NCBI GenBank assembly: GCA_014773175.1
Contig: VXCM01001501.1
Location: 1 to 64,000 of the forward strand
Length of the DNA: 64,000 nt
DNA from: Lucifuga dentata
Lineage: Eukaryota > Chordata > Actinopteri > Ophidiiformes > Bythitidae
Direction: 5' to 3'
Part shown: piece by piece, positions 12,093-24,964 of the stretch
Layout of the letters: every line of letters starts with the position of its first letter
How positions within the stretch are numbered: the stretch's first letter is position 1
The notes under the pieces: model-generated
The model's database searches: none
Seen by the model: only the letters and a program-made list of their open reading frames with translations
Told to the model about the DNA's origin: nothing
Translations under genes and position numbers: made by a program

Positions 12093-12860
12093 GTTTCCAG
12101 ACTGAACAGGCAAATACATGTCCAAGTCCAATGCTCTTCAGCCCTCCGATCATCCATTTAGAGAAACGCTGCCTCTTTCCCGCCGTGTTTCCTCCCTCGT
12201 CCCTCTCAGCCCATGTGTTGTTTCTCGTAGCCGTGGTCAGTGAAGGCATCTTTGCAGCTGTATCCACAGTCTGACTAACTTTCCACAGGGGAAACTCCAT
12301 CTGTAGAACAGAACAAAGGAATGTGACCTGACTGTCGCAGCTGATAGAGTTATTTGTAGCCTTGCACGTTGAGCTGAAGCTGATGAGGATTTCAGCTGTT
12401 TCCACCTTTGTTGTCAGGTAATTGTCCTGTAATACAAGTCTGACTTCATGTTATTACACTGGTTCTCACACAGATCCTGTCAGTGTCAGCAAAAAACGCT
12501 GCCTCTCTGATGTTGACATTGTAACTGACAGTGACAAGTACAGTTGGAACACTTCTTGAAGCAGGATTTAAAGTGGAATCACGAGGGACCGGTGGGGAAC
12601 ATTGACAGGGTTCCTTTGTTCCTGAGAATTTGACTTAGAAGAGAAGTGAAGCTGCATCTTTTATTCAGCAAAGGCAAGCAGAATCCTTCACAACTTCACA
12701 ATTTGGTGACACCTTTTCCTAACACAAAACTGTTATGTCATGCATAGAGCAGAACCAATGGCAGAACAATATACGAATGTCATTTGTTTGATTCAGGGAA
12801 ATTATAATCCTCAGATGGTCAACATGATCACTAATGATGGCATCAAAAATTACTATGAAC
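12093..12860. other. Unannotated interval
   Basis: No gene seen. The minus frame over 12022-12405 begins in unique DNA but ends in the TC array and has no domain. Confidence 0.45.
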
Positions 12861-13126
12861 TTAAAGGACCATGCCACCTATTTTGCATGTTTGAGCCTAA
12901 TATATTCAATTTTCATGCACGTTATGTTACTGACGATCATTTCCCAAAGGATAAAATGGTATTTCAGCTTTCCTGATATTTTGCAAAATTTCTTAATCTT
13001 TCAAAATCAACTATTCAAGCAATACACCTACCTTAAAAATCAATGTCTTGCCTGCTAATAGTTATGTTTATGAAAATTGAATCTTTTAGGCTCAAACATT
13101 TAAAAATGGATGGCATGGTCCTTTAA
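12861..13126 (-). mobile_element. TTAA-1 MITE copy 7 (shortest, 266 bp)
   Basis: It has intact TTAAAGGACCATGCC and GGCATGGTCCTTTAA ends but only the left terminal repeat and the CTTTCAAAATCAACTATTC region inside. A central deletion joins this directly to the right terminal block. Confidence 0.83.
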
Positions 13127-14257
13127 ATCAACTCCCCTGGGACACCCTGCTTAATTTATACACCATACTCCAATTTTTGTATGTCATTAAGACAAAAATT
13201 GAGTAAATTAATTACACAGATGGAATTAATAGGATTCTGTCATTCTCAATTGCCTTATGAGAGGAAGAATGGTAGGTAAAGAAATCCATGTGCAGAATGC
13301 TAACACTGAGTGGAGAGTTTAGATGCTTGAGCAAATTGCAGTTGCATAATCTAGATTAGGGCTATAGCGTATATTATTGCCCTTGATAATATAGGTGTAA
13401 TTTTTTATAAAGTTATCATATTACAACATTGACATACTGCAGCATGATAACGCATTGATGAATTTTCACATCAAGCACAACAAGAAGAAACTAAACAAGC
13501 ACCTTAAAAGCAGCATAGCCAGCACCTAAGTATTCCTTAAAAGGGTGCTACTTCTGTTTGGAAATGGTTTGGCTACAAAGCTAAATGGCTAACAGCTAAT
13601 GGTGGAAACCCAACAAAACAATGCAAAACAAGCAGGCAAGTGGTGCTGACTCAGTCAAGCTTGCTATCTAGTTGTGTTCCCCAATGACTGAAAAAGCAAA
13701 TGGTTAAGTTCTGGCTCTATTTCCCAAACGTCCATTTCACCAAAAACGTCATTCATAACAAGTAAACCTCTTTCCACCAGAACATCAGCAATGAAAAGGA
13801 GGGTAGAAATTCCCATCACACTAATTAACCTGGGCAAGTTTTGTCACTGTTCCTGTCAAACGCACTCTCTGAAGATGATATATTGATATTAAAAGAGCTG
13901 TCTGCTGGTGAGGTTTGACACAGTGTGGGAGCGGAATGGGCATCTGGTGGAATGGCACCTCTGTGCTGGCGGCGGCGTAGCCTGGCACCGGCTGCAGAGA
14001 GATGGCAGCGGGATGGCAGCGTGGCAGACAGATAAACAGAGGGAGCAGGCGCTGTATCCAGGACGAGCAAGGTCGCCGGCAGGTTGATTGAGTGCTTGTA
14101 GGTGTGGGTGACCTCCTTCCCTTCCCCCCTCAGTGGCAAAAGAGAGCTGAGAAAGAGGGGAGGGTGGAAGAGGAGAGGATTACAAACATTCTGAATATCA
14201 CGGCTGTCTGTCCCACTTTTTGTTTCCGTTTCAATCTCTGTCCTTGTGGTCTCTCTC
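13127..14257. other. Unannotated interval with a GC-richer end
   Basis: 13127-13860 is AT-rich and featureless. 13900-14100 is GC-richer with GGCGGCGG and two GATGGCAGCG units (14001 and 14012) but no convincing exon. Confidence 0.4.
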
Positions 14258-14348
14258 AAACACACACACATATTCTCTATTCCTGTGCAGTCAAACCAGC
14301 ATATATTTACACAGCACAGGTTCTCTTGCACACACACACACACACACT
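14258..14348. repeat. CA-rich microsatellites
   Basis: Short CA run at 14260-14270 and a longer one at 14330-14347. Confidence 0.75.
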
Positions 14349-14973
14349 CAAGGCTACAGTTTATCTAGTCTTGTATTCACCATATTCCATACACTGTATT
14401 TGTTACGCCTACACATGATATACTGTAAAACCACCTTGGACCTTGACCGTGTACTTGTACATTAAACAGCGTGAAAGCAATGTCCTGTTATATAAGGCCA
14501 CGTTAACTTAATCTGTGACTTTGTCTCAGACACTCATTCAGCTCTGTCGGTCCCTTTTGTCTAGGCGAAGTTCATTGGCACGAACTCGGTGGCTGTGCAG
14601 CATTTATCACACTAAAGCACCATGACAGACAGGCAGGTTGGTGAGTCAGCGGGGCGTGCATGTTCACATGTATCACAGAGGTGTACTGCTAAAACGTAAC
14701 GGCAGGCTCAAAACCTGGTCATCGTGTGTAAATGGTGCCAGGACAGCAGGGGTGATATATGGAGGGCAGAGAGGAAGAGGAGGAGGAAGGTGGAGATTTA
14801 ATTGCGAATGTTCGGGGGTTTTTTTCCCCATTGAGTTTTTAGACCTTTGAATCCATCTTTCTCCATCCTCCTTTAAGCATTCATGCTGTTGTCCGTATCT
14901 CTTCCCATGAATCTTTCTCTCTCACTCTGCAGCCTTGCCAGCTTCAGGCCTTGGAACGAGTCTTGTAAAAACT

Positions 14974-14977
<4 letters not shown>

Positions 14978-15008
<31 letters not shown>

Positions 15009-15040
15009 CATGCTGGCCTCCATTACTGTGTTTGTTTGTN

Positions 15041-15073
<33 letters not shown>

Positions 15074-15104
15074 CATGCTGGCCTCCATTACTGTGTTTGT
15101 TTGT
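14978..15104. other. Single-N gap with duplicated (CA)n block
   Basis: A CA array plus CTCCATGCTGGCCTCC to TTTGTTTGT is repeated on both sides of N at 15040. Confidence 0.85.
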
Positions 15105-15339
15105 TTGCAGTTTTAGCTTCTCATACTGTATGTCGCCACACGATGCACGGCTACGCTGCATTTGCTAATTGGTGTGCAGGAACCAGTTTTCTGCTGGAGT
15201 TGAGGAGCTTCTCTTGCCCCTTTTCTCTCCCAGAAATACACAAAGTCACCCACAGTTAAGGCTTTTACATACCAGAGGCAAATAATTTATGCAAATATTT
15301 CACACATTCATAATATTTTTTGAATTCGTGCAAAGTTAA

Positions 15340-15960
15340 TGGAGCCTTTCACACGAACGACAGAGTTTTGCTTGACGAAAATGAAACGTTTATGTTTTGC
15401 GGCTCAAGCTCAATTTTTCCAACTTTTCATCTGCGAATATAACACGTCGGACCAATCAAAGTTTCGTTTGCTGCTAATGTCGCACTCAAAACCTTCAGCA
15501 CGGCGGATTGTCTGATTGTTTTTGTGTCGTAGAAGGCTGTCCTGTATGAAAACAAGGGACAGAAATTCTAAAAACAAAGATTACAAAGACAACGTGAAGA
15601 AGACAGCTGAAGAACTTCATTATAAAAATGGTGATTGATCTCCAACTCAGTAGTTGTCCGAAAGTAGTCGTGACGACACTTTAATTCCTCTGTCAGATAA
15701 AGAAATTCTCCATGTTCTTGCCTCTTTATTATTAAACGCACCCAGAATCTCCATTTGTTTTGTGTTTTCCTCCTTTTGTTAAGAAAAATCAAGTCCAGGT
15801 CATCATCAACTAATATTGTCTCCATTTTTTAATAGTGCATTTTTTTTTTTTTTTTTTTTTGAGGTGAACCTATATAAATTTTCACTAAAATTGTGTCACG
15901 TTTGGTGTCCGAAAAATTTGCAATTTCGTGTCATTTATTCGCATCGCTCTTGATGTATAA
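15340..15960 (-). pseudogene. PIF/Harbinger transposon remnant with transposase N-terminus
   Basis: The minus-strand frame 15825-15568 (85 codons) reads like the start of a PIF/Harbinger-type nuclease. It has a basic run (KRRKTQ), then RFWVRLIIKRQEHGEF, LYLTEEL and DYFRTT. This follows the family's basic-WVHP-hGEF-LhEEL-RFxxYFR pattern, with the usual WVHP degraded to WVRL. The catalytic DDE region is absent and the frame stops soon after, so this is a decayed or internally deleted copy. The ends are not resolved; the left edge has a CCTTTCACACGAACGACAG sequence like that seen at fish Harbinger termini, and a 22-base T run lies at 15839-15860. Confidence 0.65.
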
Positions 15961-16325
15961 CAACCTTTACTCACATACTTGCTTGTATACTTTGGGTCAA
16001 TCTGGAGGATTAAATAATACATCCAGCAGGGGGCAGTGTGAGGGCTGTAACACAAGTTTTGCCTGGTCTGCATCAGTAAACTTTAAGAATTACTTCTGAT
16101 TTCACTAACCTGTAAACACAGATGGTTATAATTGAGGAAGAATCATTTTTTTGCTATGTTCAGAAGCTGAAAGAAACCGTGGCGGCCATGACAACGGAGA
16201 TGTGACATGAGACCTTTAAGAAAATGTCGCTGTAGTTCACAGCTTCTCCTCACAATTATCCCTGCAGTGCTGATATTTCAGCCTCCACGATTTTTGTAGG
16301 TATTAAATCTTGCGAATGCATAATG

Positions 16326-16688
16326 CATACCCATCAACACCCCCGTTTTTCGCATATTTTCTCCCTCTCTCTGACCATGCTCCCATTTGGTAATTTCTCC
16401 CATAAATCTCCCGTATTCTGACAATTATACAGAATCGTAAGTGGCTCAATCAAGTTGTTTCGGTCATTATGTGGCGCGCCCCCCTGGTGGGGCATGGAGG
16501 TATTACAAGTGGGGTGTGCTTGCCAGGGGACTCGTGAAGCCCATCGGAACCAAAATTGGTTGAAACAGTTTCTCATGGGACCAATAAACAAATATAATAC
16601 CATCATGCTAGCAAAGCTTTCAATGAGAGAATAAGATCGGATCCCAGAAAATCTCCCTTATTGTCAAAGCTCAATGTTGACAGGCATG
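16326..16688. mobile_element. hAT-like MITE with 8-bp target duplication
   Basis: 363 bp. The left end is CATACCCATCAACA and the inverse of the right end is CATGCCTGTCAACA, 14-bp terminal inverted repeats with 11 matches. Flanks are GCATAATG at left (16318-16325) and CCATAATG at right (16689-16696), an 8-bp duplication with one change. The 8-bp duplication and CA-starting termini point to hAT. The interior has CTCCC and TCTCCC motifs and no credible gene. Confidence 0.65.
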
Positions 16689-17077
16689 CCATAATGTTAA
16701 TTCTAGAGGATGTGCACAACCAGCTCAGGATATGCATGGCAGCCATCTTGTGTAAACCCCGTCCTAACACCTATGACTATCTGGGGTCTTAGAGCTACGA
16801 CAGCAATAAAGGCTTTGTCTGGTATCCAGCTTTCCGGATACTTCTAACAGGTGCCCTTTGACACCCTGTATCAATGTCCGCTGAGATATGTGTCCTAGTT
16901 GGTGTGTGGGGAAGTGTGTCGGTGTGGGTGTGTGTGAATGCATGCTGGCAATGATTCCTGCATCCTCTGGGGGGTCGTTAGGGGCACTCACTGTAAACAG
17001 ATCTTCGTGGGCATCAGCAAATCCCCTGACTGGAGCACATGCTCTTTACCATTCTGTAATTTTCTCTCTCTCCATTA

Positions 17078-17226
17078 CACACACACGCACACACACACAC
17101 ACACACACAGACACATAAACACTCTTACTCATGCATTCAGACACATTGCTTATCTGTTGACTAGAAGTTTTGGTCTCTTTCTCTCTGCACTCTGTCACAC
17201 ACTCCTCCCCCCCCCCCCCCCCCCNC
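17078..17226. repeat. (CA)n followed by poly-C with N
   Basis: CA array at 17078-17110, then C homopolymer at 17207-17226 interrupted by N at 17225. Confidence 0.85.
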
Positions 17227-17539
17227 CGTGGGCCTCCTGCTTGCTTTACTGTTTCCAGGAAGCGGGTAAAACCAGTCTTGAGTTTCCCTCCCCTCCGTTC
17301 CAAGCTTCCAGGTGGAGAAAATAGACTCCGCTGTCACCCTTGTCCAAATCTGTCCCCACGTTAGAGTGGAAAACAAACAGTGGAGCTGCCTGACGGGTCC
17401 AGGGGGACATGAGAACCTGCGGACTGTTTGAATAGATCCCAAGATGAGAAATGAAGGATTGTACTTCAGAGCTCTGCTGCTGCATTTCATCCCATTCTTT
17501 CTCTCACCGTCTCTCATTTATTTATCTCTTTGTTTCACC

Positions 17540-17800
17540 TTTATTCTTATTACCAGACAAGTAGGGTAATAAGTCTGTCGCCATGACTGAATTCCCTCTT
17601 ACATCACAACCGGCTATTATGCATCATTTTGAGCTTGGCTTCATATATCGTCACTTATGCTCTCAGCTGGAGCATAGAACCCAAGCTGTCAGATCCTTTA
17701 GCGTCGCCTTCAAGGTGCTCAGTTAATAATTAATAACTGTAATTAGCATAACTTCTCATGTCAAACTATTCTAAATTAAGCTGTGTTGATTCCTAGAAGC
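17540..17800. promoter_or_regulatory. Candidate conserved non-coding tract (unverified)
   Basis: Unique sequence with GGCTATTATGCATCATT and AGTTAATAATTAATAACTGTA plus GTAATTAGCATAAC, between microsatellite-rich stretches. Confidence 0.22.
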
Positions 17801-18393
17801 GACTGATGCTCAGTCACTTCTTGAAAACTGTCGTCAATCATATGACATCATTGTCTATTTTCCTTTTGCAGAAGCACCTTACACTGCCGAGTCCCGCGTC
17901 TTTCCACATCAGGCCACTGTCATGTCAGAGCCGCAAGGTGGAGCTGGGATGTTTCCCCATGTGCAAGCTGCAGCTAAATTATATATTTTAGCAACAAATT
18001 ATGAACTTCAAGAGGACAAGTGTCATAATATACCCACACAGTCATAAAGTGTGTCATTCCTCGACATATAACCACATACTTATGAGAATTTATGACCTTA
18101 GCAGTGGCAACAAAACTTCCAACAGTCAAGCACACAAACTTCCCTTTAGACAACATAATGGTCTGCTGTTGGATTACTCCTTTACTTCAGATACAAATGA
18201 TGCACGAGAGATTTTAACCGCTTTTAATCGTGGTTATTTTTCAAAATCTGCCGAATGTGTTTTGTCGAACTGCCAGGTGAAGAAAAGGCTTCAACAAAGA
18301 TTCTACAAACATGCTTCTAAAGTTCTCACACAACCAGTTTCTACCATTTTGGCAGGTCCCTCTGTGAGCTCTGAGCTGTGCTTTGGCTCAGCT

Positions 18394-18397
<4 letters not shown>

Positions 18398-18436
<39 letters not shown>
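18398..18436. repeat. (TG)n microsatellite
   Basis: About 19 TG units after CTCCTCG. Confidence 0.9.
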
Positions 18437-18437
<1 letters not shown>

Positions 18438-20715
18438 TTACTGTTTGCTGAGTTTCAGGAAGGCCTGCTTTGCCAGCAGGCCTGAAACAATAGAGCTTGG
18501 TTTGCTCAGCTTCTTGCCTGTTGCTGCTCGGTGTAAGCCTTTGCCTGCGAGAACGTGAGGGGAACTCCGGAGTCCTGCTCCTCCTCTTCCCTCACCCCTC
18601 CTATTCTCCTCATCCTCCACTTTTTTTTCCCCTCCTCCTCCTCCTCTCCCCCCTCTTGCTGATGACTCAGAAAAATGTGCTTGGCTCAGCTCCCGCTGCC
18701 AAAGCTCAAACCAAGTTCTGATGAAAACAGACTAAAATTGACAGAAGATTCCTTTATAAGAATCTGGATGGATTAAGGCCTTAAGCTTTTTCAGATGTAC
18801 TGAGTTCAATAAGTGCAATAAAAGAGAAAAGTCTGCAGCAAAACAGGCCACACGGGTTCATATTTCTTAACTTATGCATACATGTTTTTGTGTTCCGCTG
18901 TCTTGCTGGACGGGTGCCAGGTGACACCAGCCAATTTCTGTCAAGCACAGTTGCAAACATTGTAGCACCGTTTCAAGGCTTCAGGTTCTTTATGAAACAA
19001 ATTCCCACAGGCTGATAAATTATAACTTAGGGTGACACTTATTTTCTGTGTTTCATTCATTCCTCAAAAGCAGCAACATTTGGAGACAGACGCCTGTGTT
19101 TTCAGGTCTACTTTTTCCATATTTTAAAGCTTCACACTTCATTTAAAAAACTTTATTGTTGAAATATCTTACAGTTTCTGACTTATTAATTAACCAGAAT
19201 TTTGACTTACGTATTTTAAGAAAAAAATAAAAAAAGCCATTCCATAACCAGTCTTTTCTTTCCAAATAATTTGCAAACATTTGCACCTTCTTTTTGACTT
19301 ATCAAAATTTCTATCTTCAAAACAGGACTGACTGGATATTAGCAGTTTATTTAAAATATTTATCAGTAAACTGCTGTATTATTATTTTTGTATAATATTT
19401 TAGGTAAGAAAAGGATAGAGAAGATGCTCAAAAATATTCCAAAAATTATTTTAATAACTTGAAATATTTATTTTAGCATTTTAGCTGTTGAAACTTCCTA
19501 CAGATGTCAAACTTATAAAAGATTTAAAGCAATAACAATTCAACAATAGAAGCAGATAAAATATTTACAGTGTTTTAGGTGAAGAATCACTTTAAAATAA
19601 TATAAAATAATCTATATTTATATCACTTGAGGAAATGAATAATCCTCTTTAGAAAAAAGTAAAAAAAAGAAAAAAAAAAGATCCTTTATAAACACTAAAT
19701 TAAATAAATTACAAATTTTCTTTTAACAGGTACATAAACTTCCAGGTGGAGAAAACAGACTCCTCAGGTATAGTGCTGCCACTTATGATTTTTAATAGCA
19801 ATATAATATAATATAAACATAATTCTTAACTCTTGATGTGATGAAGGCACAAGCATTCATTTTTAGAATTAATGAAACTTATTTTATATGCTTTGAGCAA
19901 CAGGTTCAACAAATTATGATCGGTACTGTCAGTTCAATGTTTTAAATCATGCAAAAATATTGAAAAACATGCAAAATATAGATGTGGAAACAGCTTGGTT
20001 TGTCTCCGATGTTTCCCCTTCATAAAAAAATTGTCATATAACTGCTGAAAATGTCAGACTTCTTTTTTTTAGCTTTAACTTTTAAGAGAGCACAGGCTGA
20101 TTGCAGATTTAGGAGCACAAATATATTAAATATCTTGTTTATAATCAAATATAATAGCCAGGAGGAAAAACAAGAGTTATTTGTAAGCTAAATGTTTTTG
20201 TTTTCATCTGACTTTTGTAAACAACATAGAGAAAATATAATAATTTACTGTATAATAAAGAAAAAATATGCCAATACAAAAAAAAAAAACAAGTTAAATG
20301 TAGTTGTCAGATATTTCATGCTGTAATGTACCAGAGGAATTATGAAGAATTCATGTTTTTTGTTTTTTTAAACAGTTTTCTCAATTCTGGTTATTTTGAT
20401 TGTGGCACTAGTATCATGTCGTCGTGGCTAAGCTAACACTAAACACTGGGAGCTTTGGCGTTTCTGTAGACCATCGGTGGACCTTCCAGCTGCCTTTTTT
20501 TTAACAAAATGGTCAATGACAGCAGCACTGTGCTTATATGAAGGTGTGTGCTTGTGTGTGTGTGTATCTGGTTTGTGTCTCCAGGTGTGTGTGCATGTAC
20601 CATCATTACTTTGCCCTATAATGAAATTTGTGTCACATTAGATACATGGTTTTCTGAGACCTGTACATGATCAACATGATCAGTTATTGACTAAATTGCC
20701 TATTATATCCTATCT
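18437..20715. other. Unannotated interval, pyrimidine-rich then AT-rich
   Basis: 18565-18660 is CT-rich (CTCCTCCTCCTCCTCTCC). 18725-20715 is very AT-rich with many stops in all frames. No gene seen. Confidence 0.45.
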
Positions 20716-21092
20716 AAAAAAAAAAAAAAAANTTTTTTTTTTTTATGTTTGTGTATTTAACTTCCTGTGCTCTCTCCTGCTGTCTTTTGGTTTAGTCTTC
20801 TTATATGAATTGGAATGTATCTTGATTTTTAATATCATGTTTTCCTTTTGAGAACATTTTCTAATGTATTACTAATTTTCAATTTGTTGTTTGTTTTTTT
20901 TTTTTTTTTTTTTTTTTACTTCTTTTAGGGTGACTAATCTGTCTCAGGACTCTAGATGAAAAATTGCCTTTTGGCTAATTCTGGCACAGGAATGTTTATT
21001 AATGTGCATTCTCCCTGCCAAATAAAACCAAGAAATAAATAAAATGTATCAAATGTGATACCAAAAAAAAAAAAAAAAAAAAAAAAAAAANG
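20716..21092. repeat. Three homopolymer runs, two with N gaps
   Basis: A16-N-T12 at 20716-20744, T26 at about 20891-20917, and A29-N at 21063-21091. The first N joins an A run to a T run, so the two sides may not be adjacent in the genome. Confidence 0.85.
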
Positions 21093-21489
21093 GGTTCAAT
21101 AAAGAAATAAATTCCAAAAAAAAATTAGAATTTTCTGATAATTATTTCATGGGTTAGCAGAAGTGTCACGATTTGAGAAACTCGTGTTCAGCTGCAGCAG
21201 GTCTCTGCTTCTTTTCCTTCATCATTCTATCGTTGTCATCCCTCCTCCTCCTTTTTGTTTCTACAGCCCCTTCAACATGTCCACCAGAAGAAAGCAGGAC
21301 TACCTGGTGCAGAATGATCCTTGACAAACCCTTTCATACTTGCATCCAAGTGCAGGAAAATAGATGCAACAATCATGTTCTCACTTAAACCTGAAATTTT
21401 GGGTCAGGCAGCGGTTATGATCCTCCAACCAGTAGGTGGAAGCAAGGCACCCAAAAGCTGCTTTGAAGAATAAGGCATGAACTGATTTA

Positions 21490-21745
21490 AAAGTCAGATC
21501 AGGCTGATCTCCAGACATTTCTTCGAATAACGTGTCGTTTCTTCTGGAAATCCCACTTAGCATTATCGTCGGGAGCGAGCCACGGGACAAGCGCGGCATC
21601 GGCACGTTCACTCGCTTGTCCTGACGTCTCCCGGCTCCTTGTTTTCACGAGTCGTTCTGGGAGTTTAACTAGGCTCCGAAGAGGACAACTGCCACAACAA
21701 CTTGTCCTGCATTCCTCTTCAACGCATGTTCTCACTTAACGATGT
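21490..21745. other. Local CpG-rich patch of unknown nature
   Basis: CpG density is high (ATCGTCGGGAGCGAGCC, AAGCGCGGCATCGGCACG) in an AT-rich setting. Minus-strand frames of 76-78 codons cross it, without recognisable domains. It could be a repeat or a retained CpG patch. Confidence 0.3.
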
Positions 21746-22458
21746 CACAGACGAGAGCAGGAACTAGACTAGAGTGCATGCATGCATCTCCCTTCTCTGA
21801 CAAGAACAAGTAGTACTTTCTGATAAATCTTCTATGATCTTAGTCTTTGTCCATTTGTATCTTTTAACTGTACTCTACTTTTTTCATCCCCTTTTTTTTA
21901 TCCATCACCCACCTCTGTATTGTAGAGCTGTCACATAATATAACCAAAAAGCCGAAACATCAGCAACTTCAACAGATTTTGAAGAAATTTTGGACAAATG
22001 TTCAAAAATATAAACTAGACCATGCCACAAACAGATGGTTTAATCGCTTCCATAACGGTGCATCAGATTTCTTTGGCAGCGCTTTATAGTGCATTCAGTT
22101 TTACTTTTGGCTGTAATATAGTTGGCTGACTACAAAACCAGCTCCAAAGCTAGCATTGTTGCGGGGTCCCCCAGGGCTCATATTTTGGCCCCGCACAGTT
22201 TCTTCTCTGGAATAGCATCTGCTTCGTTCTCCACTGTGAAGATTCATCCTTCAGATCACATATCTAATCACTATACTGGGCTTAACAGTTTGAGCCTATG
22301 GCCCTCTGTCTCACACAAACACACACATACAGACACACACACAAAACTCACATTTACTCTGTGCAGAGTGCACACATATACACAAAGTCACGCACAGAGC
22401 CAGTGGAATGACTTGTGCAACACTGGTGATAAATCTGTAAGGAAATGACCCACTATGT

Positions 22459-22585
22459 AAAGGAAAGAGCAAGATCAGGCCAAGACACCCCTCGGCGACT
22501 TTGGGGTGTTGTTTAAACGTGNAAAGGAAAGAGCAAGATCAGGCCAAGACACCCCTCGGCGACTTTGGGGTGTTGTTTAAACGTG
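22459..22585. other. Single-N gap with 63-bp flanking duplication
   Basis: The 63-base block starting AAAGGAAAGAGC and ending TTTAAACGTG is identical on both sides of N at 22522. No microsatellite is involved, so this shows that the pattern is an overlap artefact and not repeat collapse. Confidence 0.9.
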
Positions 22586-22699
22586 CGTACGTGAGAGAGA
22601 GAATGCACGTGTTTCTTTATCTATTTATTCTGTGACTTTGTACACTCGAGTGTGTAAAATGTGTGTACGATTACATACAGTTGCTCCATGTGCAAACTG

Positions 22700-23250
22700 T
22701 AAGTGAGTGGATCTGTGTGTGTGGGGGTGCACGTGGGCGTGTGTGTGTGTGTGTATGTTTGCGCGCGTTTGTGTAAGCATTTGTCAGAGTTCTCGTGTGT
22801 TTGTTCCACAGGAAATGACAGTTCCCTTCCATGGTGACATTTATGTTGAACCTGATTTGGCTTCCTTGTTGTCCGGGTTACTTAATAGAAATGTATTTTT
22901 GTCAAATGTAACTTCTCTGTATGTATATGTGTGTGTAAGTGTGTGTCCATGTGCGTCCACGTGTGTCAGAGGTGTTTAAATATGATGCTAGAAATCCCTG
23001 TGTTGATGCTAGAAATCCCAGTGTGAGCTAGAGAAGCAGAGCTAAAGTGTGTAAGCATGTGTGTGTGTGTGTGTGTGTGTGTGGGTGTGTGTGTGATTGT
23101 GATTATAGGCTGAAGGGCAAAGAGTTGATGCTCATGTTTGATGCTAGTTTCAGTGGCAAGCTTCAAACAAGCTGTTGCTCTGCCTGTCTGTTGCATGCGC
23201 ACACACACGTGCACACACAAAAAAATCACGCATGTGTGAGCACATGCGTT
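22700..23250. repeat. Cluster of TG/CA and mixed purine-pyrimidine runs
   Basis: TG-rich runs at 22711-22775 (including GCGCGCG), 22926-22965 and 23060-23095, and CA runs near 23200-23220. A 21-bp direct repeat (GATGCTAGAAATCCC unit) lies at 22984-23004 and 23005-23025. Confidence 0.75.
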
Positions 23251-24964
23251 AGCACATCTCTGATACATCTCCGACTCTTTTCCATCCTGATGCACACAAA
23301 AACACACTCCTATTTCAATCTCATTTTATATGACAAGGAAAACAAAGAAAGAAAAAATGTCTTCCAAAGCTGCAGTAATTTACTTTCTCTGCTCACTGCT
23401 CCACTGTCTGTCTCTTATTTGTGCTAAACAAGGGTCGCACAAACAGGAAGACAAGTGAAAACACACACCAATATTGCCTTGTCAGCCAGATTTAGGTTTT
23501 GGCTTGTTGAGAATCACATGATGGTTAAATTTGGACTTGTCTGGATTAGCGTGTTTCGAGACTAGGACGAGATGCAAATGGAACGAAAGCAGTCACCGGA
23601 TGGAAAGAATCATGAAATAATAATGCTAGACATGCAAAAACAAGAGAAAATACAGCTGGTTAAGATATGTCTTGCTGTAGGCCTTGGTGCACATGACCTA
23701 GATTACATGATGTGCTCGTCGCCAGTAGGATGTCGAAACTGATAGAATGTTTTTAGTTAAAAATGTGTCAGGGGAATTCCTTTATGACTCAAACAACCAT
23801 GGTGTCGGTTTGACTGAACTGGGATTGGCGTAAGTTTGGTAAAATCCATTTCTCATCTCTCCTCACCCTTTTTGTGTGTGTGTGTCTGCGTGAGATGGTG
23901 GGAGGGTGGGTGGGGGAGACAGGGTTTCACCTCCGCCTTTTATAATGATCATGACGCTGAGTCATCTTGCTGTCTAAGCTCTTCTCTTTGTGATTAGTAT
24001 TCTCCATCATGGCTCCTGTTCTCATCACACCCTACCCTGCCAATGATACGGCTGCACGGTGTGCTGTAGGTCCACACACGGAGTCCCCTACAGCGGTTTT
24101 CAAAATCTGGGGCAGGGCCTAATTGAGAGTTAAAGGAAGATTAAAATGTGCTTTGCAAATATTCTGGAGAAAATTGGAATGAAAATCTATTGCCTTTGCT
24201 TTTTATCTGAGATCTTTAGGCTTAATGTATCCTACTATATAAAGTCCCTCCATGGCCTGTAGGCGTCTTTCATGCTAAAGAAAACGAGTTGCATCAATCA
24301 TATTGTCATACATACTATTTCTAAATGATGCAACCAATGCTGTAGATAAACACAGCAGCCAGGAATCTGTGTGAATTCATAAGGAAAATATCTTAAATAT
24401 ATGATTGGTGCACATCTGCCATCCACTCTTCTTGTCTAAGTAGCTTCCAGACTGCACTTCCAGACTTTCTCTCTTTCTGCTTGGTCTTTTGGAACATGCA
24501 AGTGATACTATTAAATTTGCAAAAAGCTCTTATTTTTCCCAAAATGCAGCTTCAGCGAACGTAAACCTCATCCATATCGAGAAAAGTTTGGCCTTTCAAA
24601 TTAAAACCCTCCACAAGTTAGCAAAACATGAGAGGACTCCAGAGAGTTTATTACTCATGGCACGAGTACCATTCAGCATGTGAAATCAAACATGTTAAAG
24701 CTTTTGTGGCTCTAGAGGGTGTGCAAAGTCTTGGAAACTGACCCTTAATGACATCACAAAGTTTCTTGCTGAGGACAACAATTTTGAAAACTAAAGCCAT
24801 TTCAGAAGTTGTGGGATTGAATTCAGTAAAAAGGTACCTTCCTTGTACCTTCCCATGCAGCTTTTAGCTCCATGCTAGTGGCTATGAAGAGTTAGCCCTG
24901 TTTCATGTGATAAACGTTGAGCAGCGCCGCTCAACCAAGCACTGCAGGAAGAGCTCGTTGCTAA
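23251..24964. other. Unannotated unique interval
   Basis: A short TG run at 23873-23884 and GGTGGGAGGGTGGGTGGGGG at 23898. No exon recognised. Confidence 0.45.

Noticed and set aside
13825..14343. 172-codon minus-strand frame
   Set aside because: Starts in a CA array and shows no recognisable domain.
18001..18558. 185-codon plus-strand frame
   Set aside because: The longest frame, but it runs through a TG array (Cys-Val repeats) and has AT-rich random codon use.
21381..21735. Minus-strand frames in the CpG-rich patch
   Set aside because: No domain, no splice sites and two competing frames of equal quality.
23898..23918. G-quadruplex-like G-rich run
   Set aside because: One short run near a TG repeat; too weak to report as a feature.
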